Of a stretch of 64,000 bases of DNA, positions 45,176 to 54,236 are shown one piece after another. Under the pieces are notes generated by a model, which saw only the letters and a program-made list of their open reading frames with translations, was not told where the DNA came from and did not search any database. Source of the DNA: an uncultured Fidelibacterota bacterium (GTDB taxonomy: Bacteria > Fidelibacterota > Marinisomatia > Marinisomatales > Marinisomataceae). Both the position numbers and the translations under genes were made by a program. The DNA lies in the NCBI GenBank assembly GCA_902526795.1, contig CABZMF010000002.1, positions 40,001 to 104,000 on the forward strand. The letters run 5' to 3'. Every line of letters starts with the position of its first letter. Position 1 is the first letter of the stretch.

Positions 45176-46018
45176 ATTTTTTCCTTCAAATAATTTTGTA
45201 CCATTAACATAGCTATAATACTTTCTGCATTCACAAGAAAGATATTCAATATCAATAGGTTGAAATTCACGCTTAGCTTCAGGCCAGTATTTTTTTTGAA
45301 GTTCAATCATTTTTTCACACACCTCATGATGATTATTTAATCCAAGATATTTTTGTAATATATCAAGGAATGCTACTGCACCAATGCCTGTTGGCACTCG
45401 ACTATTTGGATAAATAATATCTGGCCTGAACCATGCCAAATCCATTATTGCCATGAAAATTGGGAAGTCATTTTTCATTTTAAGTTTTTTATTTATTGAA
45501 ATTGTAGCCTTAATTACATCCCCTTCAGAATTATTTATTATTACCAATAAATCTTTTTTTATATTAAAAAATAATTTCACAGCAGTATCTAACCTTGAAT
45601 ATTTAGTTCCTTTCCAATATACTTGTTCAACTGGATAGGCGTTAAGATTACACCAATTATCTAAATATTTAAGTTTTTTATATAATTTTTTTGGTTCAAT
45701 AAGCATGTTTGCAGATAATTTATCCAATGTCTCCTGTTTATTACACCATCTTGCAAAGAATACTGCATGAATTAACATTGGTAAATCATACTTTAATTCC
45801 CTGGAAAAATTTAGTATAGCTTTGCTAACTCTATCATCCTCTCTGAATACATTTAAAAATCTTCCTCTTTGAAAAATAAGGTCTTTTGTCCAAGGAAAAG
45901 GTTCACCATTCTCTCTCAATGAACGTATATTTTCTCTTTCTTTACAAAAATTAAAAAAAGCTTCTACTGGATCTTTTAATTTTAACCCATCAAGTGAATT
46001 ATAATAGGGGTTAATCAT
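45158..46018 (-). CDS. Protein with helical domain of hypermodified-thymine enzymes (5-hmdU kinase helical / AGPT pyrophosphorylase-like)
   Basis: A 286-residue protein with no close household function. Residues 17-70 hold the pattern FCKERENIRSLRENG, then PWTKDL and RFLNVFREDDRV. This is the conserved core (ER-x2-IR, PWT-x-D, F-x-N-V-x-RE-x-DR) of the helical, glycosylase-like domain found in phage enzymes that pyrophosphorylate or phosphorylate modified thymines, and in bacterial relatives. The C-terminal two-thirds (to YYSYVNGTKLFEGK) is probably the rest of that fold. I chose the ATG at 46018, preceded by AAGAAAG, just after the lptF/G stop; longer starts overlap that gene. It could act on modified DNA bases or nucleotides. 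The actual reaction is unknown. Confidence 0.65.
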   Translation of the reverse strand: MINPYYNSLDGLKLKDPVEAFFNFCKERENIRSLRENGEPFPWTKDLIFQRGRFLNVFREDDRVSKAILNFSRELKYDLPMLIHAVFFARWCNKQETLDKLSANMLIEPKKLYKKLKYLDNWCNLNAYPVEQVYWKGTKYSRLDTAVKLFFNIKKDLLVIINNSEGDVIKATISINKKLKMKNDFPIFMAIMDLAWFRPDIIYPNSRVPTGIGAVAFLDILQKYLGLNNHHEVCEKMIELQKKYWPEAKREFQPIDIEYLSCECRKYYSYVNGTKLFEGKNIFKPQ

Positions 46019-46022
46019 ATCA

Positions 46023-47117
46023 TTACTTTCTTGCATTAAGCATAAGATAAAATCCAATACTAATAAAAATAAAATTAGACATCCAAGCACCAAAGAATGG
46101 AGAAAGAACTCCTCCATTAGCTAAAGATTGCCCAAATTTAAGTAAAATTACATATGAAAAAATTGTTGCCAGGCTCAGTCCCCCTCCAAAAGCTAGGGTA
46201 GTATTTGATCTATAAACTGATAGTGGAATTCCACAAAAAATAACGATGATAGATATAAATGAATATGCAATTTTGTAGTTAAGATCTACTTCCCATCTTA
46301 AAGTATTCACTCCATTATTGCTTAAAGAAATTATTTGATTTTTTAATTCAAAATATGATACTTCCTCTGAGGAACTCGCTGTATCAATAATGTCATTTGG
46401 AGTAAAATTTAAAAAAATTAAAGAATCATTCTTTGAAATAGTTACATTTTTTTCAGATCCAATATCATCAAAATTTCTTATGGAAAAATCATTCAAGTTC
46501 CATTGTTTTTTTTCGTTATTCCAAACTGCTTTTTTTGAATCTATTCTTTTTAAAAGCATTCCTTTTTCGATTTCAAGAAAGTTTAAATTTACAGCAACAT
46601 TATTATTACTATTGAACTTTTCGATCGCAATTAAATCTTTTTGATTTTTTTGGAAATAAATATTTTCAAAGATATTTTTATTTTTGATCTTATTTTTATT
46701 TTTTGACATATATGTTTTCCTAATCTCATTTTTTATTTTATTATTTTTTATAACTACTGAATTATCAAAGTAGAATGAACCAATGCTTAGTAGAAATCCT
46801 AAAAGTAGGACTGGAGAGGAAAGTCTATATAGACTTAATCCAGAGGATTTTAAAACTAACCATTCTTTCTTTTGTATCATCATTCCGTATGTAAATACCG
46901 ATGATACTAAACATGAAACAGGAATTGTTACGCTTATCATAGATGGAAGAGAGGCTTGATAATAATCCATCAAGATATTTGAGGTAACTTGATTATCTAT
47001 AAATCGATTTAAGTTTTCAAAAATATCAACAATTAAAGAAATCAATGTAAAAAATAAAGAAACTATAATAAAAGTTGTTAAAAACTCCCTTAGAATATAA
47101 TAGTCAATTTTTTTCAT
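46023..47117 (-). CDS. LptF/LptG family LPS-export permease
   Basis: A 364-residue inner-membrane protein of the YjgP/YjgQ family. Three helices at the N-terminus (ILREFLTTFIIVSLFFTLISLIVDIFENL), a periplasmic beta-jellyroll (about 120-260) and three C-terminal helices form the half of the LptB2FG transporter that pulls lipopolysaccharide from the inner membrane. Whether it is LptF or LptG is unclear, and the partner gene is not in the window. It is only 21 bp from the divergent AGCS symporter gene and is followed closely by the base-modification-type gene. Confidence 0.88.
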   Translation of the reverse strand: MKKIDYYILREFLTTFIIVSLFFTLISLIVDIFENLNRFIDNQVTSNILMDYYQASLPSMISVTIPVSCLVSSVFTYGMMIQKKEWLVLKSSGLSLYRLSSPVLLLGFLLSIGSFYFDNSVVIKNNKIKNEIRKTYMSKNKNKIKNKNIFENIYFQKNQKDLIAIEKFNSNNNVAVNLNFLEIEKGMLLKRIDSKKAVWNNEKKQWNLNDFSIRNFDDIGSEKNVTISKNDSLIFLNFTPNDIIDTASSSEEVSYFELKNQIISLSNNGVNTLRWEVDLNYKIAYSFISIIVIFCGIPLSVYRSNTTLAFGGGLSLATIFSYVILLKFGQSLANGGVLSPFFGAWMSNFIFISIGFYLMLNARK

Positions 47118-47138
47118 TATGTTGTAACTTAATATATC
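47118..47138. promoter_or_regulatory. Very short divergent gap between lptF/G and the AGCS symporter gene
   Basis: Only 21 bp separate two divergent start codons. Full promoters for both cannot fit, so at least one must lie inside the opposite coding region, and transcripts should overlap at their 5-prime ends. No confident hexamers were identified. Confidence 0.3.
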
Positions 47139-48506
47139 ATGAATATAATAAATAATTTTTTTGCAGAATTTTCAAATTTCCTATGGGGAAATTTTGGGGT
47201 TGCGAATCTAGTTATTGGTGGAGGAATTTTTTTTATTATCTATTCAAGATTGACACCTTTTAGATATCTTAAGCATGCGTTTGAGATATTGCTTGGTAAG
47301 CACGATGATCCAAACGATGAGGGTCAAATTTCACATTTTCAAGCTTTATCAACAGCATTATCTAGCACAGTTGGAATTGGAAATATAGCTGGAGTAGCAG
47401 TTGCAATTTCTCTGGGGGGACCTGGAGCGTTATTTTGGATGTGGATAAGTGCAATTGTTGGTATGGCAACAAAGTTTTTTACTTGTTCACTCGGAATTAT
47501 GTATAGAGGTTATGACTCAGAAAACGTTTTACAAGGTGGACCAATGTATGTCATCGAAAACGGAATGGGGAAAAAATTTAAATTTCTTTCTTATTGGTTT
47601 AGTATTGCAGGTTTAGTTGGATGTTTATCATTATTACAAGCAAATCAATTGACTCAAATTATGTCAGACTATATGGTAAGATCATTCGGTATTGAACAAT
47701 CATTTAATTTAAATCTAATAATTGGAATAATTATAGCTATCCTAGTATCATCGGTAATTTTTGGTGGATTGAGCAGAATAGCCGAGGTTGCATCAAAAAT
47801 AGTACCATTTATGGTAATTGTTTATTTACTGTCTGGTTTATTTATTGTTTTTTCAAATGCTTCTTCAATTCCTGCTATTTTTTCAAATATTTTTTCAAGT
47901 GCATTTAATGGAAGTTCAGTTGCTGGTGGTTTTGCTGGTACGGCAATAGTTATTAGCCAAGGTTTTAGAAGAGCTGCATTTTCAAATGAAGCTGGAATGG
48001 GAACAGAGGTCATGGCGATAGGTGCATCTAAAAATAATCAGCCAATCAAATCTGGTCTTGTAGCAATGATTGGACCATTAATTGATACAATTATAGTTTG
48101 TACAATTACTGGATTAGTAATTTTGCTTTCAGGTGAGTGGATTGAGGGAACATATTCTGGAGTATCTTTAACTCAAAAATCTTTCTCAAACTATCTTGGT
48201 TTAGTTGGAGACTATATTCTTATTTTTTCAGTAGCAACATTTACTTTATCTACAATGTTTGGATATTCCTATTATGGCTGCAAATGTTCGTCATATCTAT
48301 TTGGTGCTAACTCAAAGTTTTATTATAGAATATTTTATGTTTTAACATTAGTATTAGGCTCTGTTTTATCACTAGATTTGGCAGTCAATATTGTTGACGC
48401 AATGTTTGCTTTAATGGCTTTTCCTACAATGATTTCAGCACTATATTTAGCACCTAATATAAAAAAAGAAGCCAATAGATACTTTTCTTCAATAAAGGAT
48501 AATTAA
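47139..48506 (+). CDS. Alanine/glycine:sodium symporter (AGCS family)
   Basis: A 455-residue sodium-coupled amino-acid importer with about 11 helices. FQALSTALSSTVGIGNIAGVAVAISLGGPGALFWMW is the family signature at helix 2-3, where sodium and substrate bind, and RRAAFSNEAGMGTEVMAIGAS is the second diagnostic segment. D-/L-alanine or glycine are the usual substrates. The last base overlaps the next gene start, so it seems co-transcribed with the phosphomannomutase and isoprenoid genes, a combination without an obvious pathway link. Confidence 0.92.
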   Translation: MNIINNFFAEFSNFLWGNFGVANLVIGGGIFFIIYSRLTPFRYLKHAFEILLGKHDDPNDEGQISHFQALSTALSSTVGIGNIAGVAVAISLGGPGALFWMWISAIVGMATKFFTCSLGIMYRGYDSENVLQGGPMYVIENGMGKKFKFLSYWFSIAGLVGCLSLLQANQLTQIMSDYMVRSFGIEQSFNLNLIIGIIIAILVSSVIFGGLSRIAEVASKIVPFMVIVYLLSGLFIVFSNASSIPAIFSNIFSSAFNGSSVAGGFAGTAIVISQGFRRAAFSNEAGMGTEVMAIGASKNNQPIKSGLVAMIGPLIDTIIVCTITGLVILLSGEWIEGTYSGVSLTQKSFSNYLGLVGDYILIFSVATFTLSTMFGYSYYGCKCSSYLFGANSKFYYRIFYVLTLVLGSVLSLDLAVNIVDAMFALMAFPTMISALYLAPNIKKEANRYFSSIKDN

Positions 48507-49249
48507 TGAAAAATATATTTATTTTTGACATGGATGGAACTCTAACTCCTTCAAGGAGAGAAATGACAAAAGATTTTGAAGATTTTTATAGTAATTGGGC
48601 TGAAAATCATACTTTTTTCTTAGTAAGTGGAAGCAATCTTGAGAAAATTAAAGAGCAGGTTCCAGAATATATATTAAATTTATCAGAAGGAGTTTTTACT
48701 TGCGGTGGAAATCAACTTTGGTTAAATGGAGAACTTTCTTATAATCATGAATTTAATCCAGATAAAGATTTAATTAATTTTCTTGAAGAAAAACTAAAGG
48801 AGAGCCCTTATTCATTTAGAGCTGGTAATCATATTGAAGATAGAGGTTCCATGCTCAATTTCAGCGTTGTAGGTAGAGATTGTTCATTAGAACAAAGATT
48901 GCATTATTTTGAATATGATTGTGAATCAAACGAAAGAAGTAATATAGCCAAAGATATAATCAATAAATGGGATACTCTTGATGCTGTAATTGGAGGTCAA
49001 ATATCGATTGATATCACTCCAAAAGGAATGAATAAATCTCAAGTATTAGGTGAGGTAAAAAAATTTTTTCCAAATGAAAAATATATTTTTATTGGAGATA
49101 GAACTATGGAAGGTGGTAATGATTATCCATTAGCAAAGATTATGCATAATCAGGAAAATTGTCTTGTTTTCCAAGCTGGAGCACCTTCAGCTGAAGATGG
49201 ATATAAAGACACTCAAAGAATTTTGAAAGAATTAGATAATAATGAATAA
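48506..49249 (+). CDS. Eukaryotic-type phosphomannomutase (HAD family, PMM2-like)
   Basis: Interconverts mannose-6-phosphate and mannose-1-phosphate. The 247-residue protein is a HAD-type (class IIB) enzyme, unlike the larger ManB/AlgC phosphohexomutases usual in bacteria. It begins IFDMDGTLTPSRREM with nucleophile Asp8 and acid Asp10, and ends with FIGDRTMEGGNDYPLA, as in PMM1/PMM2. SIDITPKGMNKSQVL is also conserved. The gene two places downstream encodes a phosphoglucose/phosphomannose isomerase, giving a coherent route from fructose-6-phosphate to mannose-1-phosphate. It overlaps the neighbours by 1 and 8 bp. Confidence 0.85.
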   Translation: MKNIFIFDMDGTLTPSRREMTKDFEDFYSNWAENHTFFLVSGSNLEKIKEQVPEYILNLSEGVFTCGGNQLWLNGELSYNHEFNPDKDLINFLEEKLKESPYSFRAGNHIEDRGSMLNFSVVGRDCSLEQRLHYFEYDCESNERSNIAKDIINKWDTLDAVIGGQISIDITPKGMNKSQVLGEVKKFFPNEKYIFIGDRTMEGGNDYPLAKIMHNQENCLVFQAGAPSAEDGYKDTQRILKELDNNE

Positions 49250-50198
49250 ACTAAATGCCTTAAAAAAACATTTTTTAAATGAATTTTCTAAGATTCAAGA
49301 TTTAGAAGGCCCATCTTATCTCTATGATCCAATAAAATATTTTGTAAAATCTCCAGGAAAACGTTTAAGACCAATTATTGTATTATTTCTTGGAGAAATT
49401 TTTAAAAATCCTAAAGAAGATTCTTTAAATGGAGCACTAGGTGTCGAACTTCTTCATAATTTTACTCTTGTTCATGACGATATTATGGACGAAGATGATT
49501 TAAGGCATAATGTAGCCACTATTCATAAAAAATGGGATAACGCTCATGCTGTTCTATCAGGAGATGGCTTAGGAGCACTTGGACCATTATTTATTGGAAA
49601 AATTAAAAAAAATACTTTAGCTATTTTAATTAGATATAATGAAGTCATTTTAGAAATATGTGAAGGTCAAGCATACGACATGGAGTTTGAAATCAAGGAC
49701 TTTATTAGTGTGTCTGATTACTTATTAATGAGTTCAAAAAAAACTGGTTCATTGTTTGAATTATGTTTTGAAATTGCTGCTCTCATTAGCGATAAATATG
49801 AAGAAAATGTTAATGACTTAAAAAAACTTGGAAGAAGTTTAGGAGTCATTTTTCAAATACAGGATGATATTCTTGAGCTTGAAACAGATAGTCAAAATAT
49901 GGGTAAGGATACTTTTTCTGATATAGAAAGAAATAAGAAAACGATTTTAACATGCCTTGCTATGGAAAAAAACTTAAGCGATTGGAAAAAGCTAATTGAA
50001 TCTACTAATCACAAAAATGTTTCCAGTAAGAAAAAATTAATTTATAATTTTTTTAAAGAAAATAATTTAATAGAAGAATCTGATAAACTTTTAGTGGAAT
50101 ATATAAGTCAATGTAATGATATAATTAATGAATTACCTGTTGAGATTCAAGGTGGTTTAAATGAGTTAATTAGCTATATTGTTAAGAGGAATAGATGA
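49242..50198 (+). CDS. Polyprenyl diphosphate synthase
   Basis: A 318-residue trans-isoprenyl diphosphate synthase. The first aspartate-rich motif VHDDIMDEDD (Asp79, Asp80, Asp83) is intact and the second is QDDILE (Asp208, Asp209), with Glu in place of the last Asp. KSPGKRLRP near residue 38 binds the allylic diphosphate. The product chain length cannot be assigned safely. It could be geranylgeranyl, the quinone side chain, or a longer carrier. It overlaps both neighbours, so it belongs to the PMM-PGI/PMI operon. Confidence 0.9.
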   Translation: MNKLNALKKHFLNEFSKIQDLEGPSYLYDPIKYFVKSPGKRLRPIIVLFLGEIFKNPKEDSLNGALGVELLHNFTLVHDDIMDEDDLRHNVATIHKKWDNAHAVLSGDGLGALGPLFIGKIKKNTLAILIRYNEVILEICEGQAYDMEFEIKDFISVSDYLLMSSKKTGSLFELCFEIAALISDKYEENVNDLKKLGRSLGVIFQIQDDILELETDSQNMGKDTFSDIERNKKTILTCLAMEKNLSDWKKLIESTNHKNVSSKKKLIYNFFKENNLIEESDKLLVEYISQCNDIINELPVEIQGGLNELISYIVKRNR

Positions 50199-51151
50199 TT
50201 GAGCACATTAGAGACTTTCCAAAACACATCCAGGATTCTTTAAAAAATATTAAAGAAGACAATTTAAATCTTGAAGATGTGGGTAAAGTAGTAATTGCTG
50301 GTATGGGTGGTTCAGCTATTACTGGACTAATTTTAAAAGATTTATTTCCTGAAATGGAAATAGTTGTTGAAAGAAATTATTTTCCAAATACTCCTATTGA
50401 TGAATATACCTTGGTTATTATATGCTCTTATTCAGGCAATACTGAAGAAACTTTATCCTACTATGATTACGCTGTAAGATTAACTGAGCATGCGCTTGTT
50501 GTTACAACAGGAGGTGAGTTGCTTAAAAAAGCCAAGTCTGATAATATTAAATTTCATTTATTACCCAAAGGATACCCTCCAAGGTCAGCTTTAGGATTTG
50601 CATTAACATTTCTTATATCTCTTTTTGATAAAAGAGGAGTTTCTAACTTAGATTTTGATTGTCTTGAATCTTTTGCAGAAGAATCTTCTACTAAAAAGTC
50701 TGAAGTATATGCTTTAGCAAAAAAAATTCATAAGACTATGCCAATAATTGTTACTGAAGAAGACCTATCATCAATTGGATTTCGCTTGAAATCTCAATTA
50801 AATGAGAATAGTAAGATGTTATCATATAATATTACGATTCCTGAAATGAATCATAATGAGATAATAGGTTGGGAAAATAATAATATTGATAAAAAATCTT
50901 TTTCAATGATTTGGATTCATATAGGGTGGCCAAAAAATATTGAGCGAATGAAAATTACAAATGAAATTTTATCAAAAAAAGTTTCCCATATTGCTCATTT
51001 ATCAGTACCAGATAAAGTACCAAAAAATCTAACATCATTATTTTTCTTAATAAATTATATTGATTGGCTAAGTTATTGGTGCGGTGTTCTGAATGAAGTT
51101 GATATCAATGCTATAAAGTCAATTAATTTACTTAAGAAGAAAATTTCTTAA
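50195..51151 (+). CDS. Bifunctional phosphoglucose/phosphomannose isomerase (SIS family)
   Basis: A 318-residue sugar-phosphate isomerase made of two SIS domains. Motifs GMGGSAITGLI, NYFPNTPIDEYTLVIICSYSGNTEETL and KGYPPRSALGFAL match the archaeal and bacterial PGI/PMI group. It should interconvert glucose-6-, fructose-6- and mannose-6-phosphate and thereby supply the PMM two genes upstream. The last 20 bp are shared with the convergent fabF gene and form a palindrome. Confidence 0.9.
   Translation: MIEHIRDFPKHIQDSLKNIKEDNLNLEDVGKVVIAGMGGSAITGLILKDLFPEMEIVVERNYFPNTPIDEYTLVIICSYSGNTEETLSYYDYAVRLTEHALVVTTGGELLKKAKSDNIKFHLLPKGYPPRSALGFALTFLISLFDKRGVSNLDFDCLESFAEESSTKKSEVYALAKKIHKTMPIIVTEEDLSSIGFRLKSQLNENSKMLSYNITIPEMNHNEIIGWENNNIDKKSFSMIWIHIGWPKNIERMKITNEILSKKVSHIAHLSVPDKVPKNLTSLFFLINYIDWLSYWCGVLNEVDINAIKSINLLKKKIS
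51132..51151. terminator. Palindromic overlap of two convergent genes
   Basis: The 20 bases shared by the PGI/PMI end and the fabF end carry a 7-bp inverted repeat, TTAAGAA (51132-51138) and TTCTTAA (51145-51151), with a 6-base loop. The stop codons of both genes lie in its arms. It may act as a two-way terminator as well as coding the last six residues of each protein. Confidence 0.4.
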
Positions 51152-52358
51152 AAATTAGCACCGAGTTGTGTCCACCAAACCCAAATGAATTGCTCATAGA
51201 AAAACTTATATCCTTTTTGAATGCTTCATTTGAAGTATAATCTAAATCACATTCAGGATCAGGGTTGGAGTAATTGATGGTTGGTGGAATAATACCTTCA
51301 TTTAGAGCATTTATACATGCAATAGCTTCAATAGCTCCAGCAGCTCCAAGTAAATGACCAGTCATAGATTTTGTAGAGCTTATAGACACATTTTTAGCAT
51401 CTTTACCAAAAACCTTTTTAATTGCTTGAGTTTCTAGCATATCGTTAAAATATGTGGATGTACCGTGAGCGTTAATATATCCCACTTCAGATGCATTAAT
51501 TCCTGCATCATCTAATGCCATATTTATTGCGTTTGATGCACCAGTACTTTCACTATCAGGTTGAGTGATATGAAAGGCATCATTTGTGATTCCATATCCG
51601 ATAATTTCTCCAATGATATTGGCATCACGTTTTTTTGCTTCGACATAATCTTCTAACATTAACATTCCTGCACCTTCTGATAAAATAAATCCGTCCCTAT
51701 CTTTATCAAATGGTCTTGAAGCACCTTGAGGATTCTCATTATTTTTTGATAAGGCTTTAATATTAGCGAATCCTGAAAGAGTGAGAGGGGTAATACTTCC
51801 TTCTGCTCCACCACAAAGAATAGCTTTGGAGTGACCATTTGATATTAATCTATATGCCATTCCAATTGCGTCTGTAGCAGAAGAACATGCAGTAGACATT
51901 GAAAAGTTTAAACCATACAAATTATGTTTAATAGCAATTTGTCCACCAGCAATATTTGGGATCATTTTTGGTACAAAAAATGGAGACACACCTCGTTGAC
52001 CTTTATTAAGTAGTTTTTGATGCTCTTCCTCGAGAGTATGCATACCTCCAACACCTGTTCCAACGATTACACCTGCCTCAGATGAATTATTTTTTGAACT
52101 TTTAAGTGCTTGGCTGGCTGCTATTAAACTAAACATTGTAAACCTATCAAGCTTTCGAGCTTCTTTAGCGTCAAAGAAATTAATTGGCTCAAAATCCTTT
52201 ACTTCTCCAGCTATCTTAACTGAAAAGTTTTTAGTATTAAAGCCTGAGATATAATCTATACCAGAATTTCCATTCAATAAACTTTTCCATAGGGATTCTG
52301 AATTATGGCCTAATGGAGAAATAGATCCTTCACCAGTGATAACTACTCTATTTTTCAA
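51132..52358 (-). CDS. fabF: Beta-ketoacyl-ACP synthase II
   Basis: Condensing enzyme that extends acyl-ACP with malonyl-ACP in type II fatty-acid synthesis. The 408 residues match FabF. The thiolase-fold catalytic Cys158 is in STACSSATDAIG, with the two histidines in NAHGTSTYFND and STKSMTGHLLGAAGA and the ending NSFGFGGHNSVLIF. The start is 2 bp from the acpP stop in the same operon. Confidence 0.96.
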   Translation of the reverse strand: MKNRVVITGEGSISPLGHNSESLWKSLLNGNSGIDYISGFNTKNFSVKIAGEVKDFEPINFFDAKEARKLDRFTMFSLIAASQALKSSKNNSSEAGVIVGTGVGGMHTLEEEHQKLLNKGQRGVSPFFVPKMIPNIAGGQIAIKHNLYGLNFSMSTACSSATDAIGMAYRLISNGHSKAILCGGAEGSITPLTLSGFANIKALSKNNENPQGASRPFDKDRDGFILSEGAGMLMLEDYVEAKKRDANIIGEIIGYGITNDAFHITQPDSESTGASNAINMALDDAGINASEVGYINAHGTSTYFNDMLETQAIKKVFGKDAKNVSISSTKSMTGHLLGAAGAIEAIACINALNEGIIPPTINYSNPDPECDLDYTSNEAFKKDISFSMSNSFGFGGHNSVLIFKKFSS

Positions 52359-52360
52359 AA

Positions 52361-52594
52361 TTATTTTGCGTGGTTATTGATATATTCTAGCGCAGCACCT
52401 ACAGTAGTAATTTTTTCTGCATCTTCATCAGGAATTTCTAAATCAAATTCTTCTTCAAACTCCATGATAAGTTCTACAGTATCCAATGAGTCAGCTCCTA
52501 AGTCATCAAGGAAACTTGCCTCAGCAACAACTCTTGATTCATCTACACTTAGTTTATCTACAATAATATTCGTTACTTTTTCATTTAATGACAT
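52361..52594 (-). CDS. acpP: Acyl carrier protein
   Basis: A 77-residue acidic four-helix protein carrying growing acyl chains. Phosphopantetheine attaches to Ser36 in [13 protein letters not shown]. The sequence is typical of bacterial AcpP, with helix [18 protein letters not shown]. It sits between fabG and fabF, the classic position. Confidence 0.97.
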   Translation of the reverse strand: MSLNEKVTNIIVDKLSVDESRVVAEASFLDDLGADSLDTVELIMEFEEEFDLEIPDEDAEKITTVGAALEYINNHAK

Positions 52595-52603
52595 AATTAA
52601 TAT

Positions 52604-52609
52604 CTCCTT
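52604..52609 (-). promoter_or_regulatory. Strong ribosome-binding site for acpP
   Basis: AAGGAG on the minus strand lies 9 bases before the acpP ATG, in the short gap after fabG. Few genes here have so good a site, which fits the high amount of carrier protein cells need. Confidence 0.55.
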
Positions 52610-52610
52610 A

Positions 52611-53342
52611 TTAATTTAATGACATTCCACCGTCAATATAAAATGTTTGTCCTGTAATATAACTGGCTTCATCGGAACATAAAAATAAAATCATTTGCCC
52701 AATATCTTTTGGTTTTCCAAGTTTTTTTAAAGGAATTCTATCTAAATATCCCTGCTTTACAGTATCAGACAAGTGAGAGATCATGTCAGTTTCTATTAAT
52801 CCAGGAGCGATACAGTTTACAGTAATATTTCTACGGCCAACCTCTTTAGCAAGTGACTTTGTCAAAGCTAGAAGACCACCTTTTGATGCTGCATAATTTC
52901 CTTGGCCTTTGTTTCCATCTGTTCCAGAAATAGATGAAATATTTATAATTCTTCCATTTTTATTTTTAAACATATCTTTTAAAACTGTTTTTGTTAAATG
53001 AAAGGGACCATTAAGATTTACATTCATTACTTGATTCCATTCTTCAGACTTCATTCTAAGCAAAATATTATCCATATGAATGCCAGCGTTATTTACCAAT
53101 ACATCAGCATAGCCAAATTTTGAAATGACAAAATCATAGAGTTTTTCAATTGATTTCTCGTTCGAAACATCACAACAGAAAGGTTGTATATTTTCAATTT
53201 CTCTGATAGAATCTAAAGATTTTTCACTTGTAGCAACTGCTACAACATTAAAATTATTTTTAGCAAGAATAATGGAAATTTCCCTTCCAATTCCTCTTGA
53301 TCCTCCTGTAACAATTGCTGTTTTTGTTGAAAAATTTAACAT
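52611..53342 (-). CDS. fabG: 3-oxoacyl-ACP reductase
   Basis: NADPH-dependent reductase of the short-chain dehydrogenase family. The cofactor motif [10 protein letters not shown] (13-22), NNAGI (84-88) and the catalytic Ser137, Tyr150 and Lys154 (NISSISG; YAASKGG) are intact. The 243-residue length and ending [14 protein letters not shown] are typical. It lies between fabD and acpP. Confidence 0.95.
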   Translation of the reverse strand: MLNFSTKTAIVTGGSRGIGREISIILAKNNFNVVAVATSEKSLDSIREIENIQPFCCDVSNEKSIEKLYDFVISKFGYADVLVNNAGIHMDNILLRMKSEEWNQVMNVNLNGPFHLTKTVLKDMFKNKNGRIINISSISGTDGNKGQGNYAASKGGLLALTKSLAKEVGRRNITVNCIAPGLIETDMISHLSDTVKQGYLDRIPLKKLGKPKDIGQMILFLCSDEASYITGQTFYIDGGMSLN

Positions 53343-53351
53343 AAAATGATT

Positions 53352-54236
53352 TTATAAATCTTCAATACAATTATAGGATTTAATTGTTAATGAATCATCA
53401 ATTTTTTTCATAATATTGCTTAAAACTTTCTTCGGGCCAATTTCTACAAATTTGTTAGATAATTTACTCAATGATTTAATGCTTTTTGACCAAAGAACTG
53501 GATTATCTATTTGTTCAATTAGGGCATGTTTAATTTGTTTAATACTTGTATTTGGTTTTGCATTAAAATTTGAAACAATTGGGTAAGATACTTCATTAAA
53601 TTTTGAATTTACTATTATATTTGCTAACTCACTCTTTGCTTCTGACATAAGCTTTGAATGAAATGCTCCACTTACGTTCAATGGTATTACTTTTGAACCA
53701 ATTCTTTTTAGATTTTCTGTTGCTAAGCTTACAGATTTTTCATTTCCAGAAATAACAATCTGAGAATCAGAGTTAATATTTGCAATTTGGCAGCCAACAG
53801 AATCACAAATAATTTGTATTTTATCAATCGATGCACCAATAACAGCGCTCATTTTACCTGGATTATTTAATTCACATTCATGCATTGCTTTAGCTCGCAC
53901 ATTGACAATCTGTAAACCAGTTTCAAAATCAAAAAAATTATTTGCATACAATGCACTGAACTCACCAAGGCTATGTCCAGCTACAGCAGCACATCCTTTT
54001 TGGTCTTTGATTAAATCAAAAATTATTGTGGAATGTATAAAAATAGCTAATTGGGCATATTGAGTTTTTCTTAATTCGCTTTCTTCTGCGGAAAACATTA
54101 TTTCTGAGAAATCATATCCTAAAATTTTATTTGATAATTCTATTCTATCTTTTGCAATTTGGAATGTATTGTAAAGATTAAAGCTCATTCCAGGTCGGTG
54201 AGAACCTTGCCCTGAAAAAATGAAACAATTATTCAT
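53352..54236 (-). CDS. fabD: Malonyl-CoA:ACP transacylase
   Basis: Moves malonyl from CoA to ACP. The 294-residue protein has the nucleophile Ser89 in AGHSLGEFSAL, FSGQGSHRPGM at the N-terminus, Arg114 (NVRAKAM) and His193 (SGAFHSK). It overlaps rpmF by one base (TAATG). The genes plsX and fabH, common between rpmF and fabD, are absent. Confidence 0.95.
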   Translation of the reverse strand: MNNCFIFSGQGSHRPGMSFNLYNTFQIAKDRIELSNKILGYDFSEIMFSAEESELRKTQYAQLAIFIHSTIIFDLIKDQKGCAAVAGHSLGEFSALYANNFFDFETGLQIVNVRAKAMHECELNNPGKMSAVIGASIDKIQIICDSVGCQIANINSDSQIVISGNEKSVSLATENLKRIGSKVIPLNVSGAFHSKLMSEAKSELANIIVNSKFNEVSYPIVSNFNAKPNTSIKQIKHALIEQIDNPVLWSKSIKSLSKLSNKFVEIGPKKVLSNIMKKIDDSLTIKSYNCIEDL

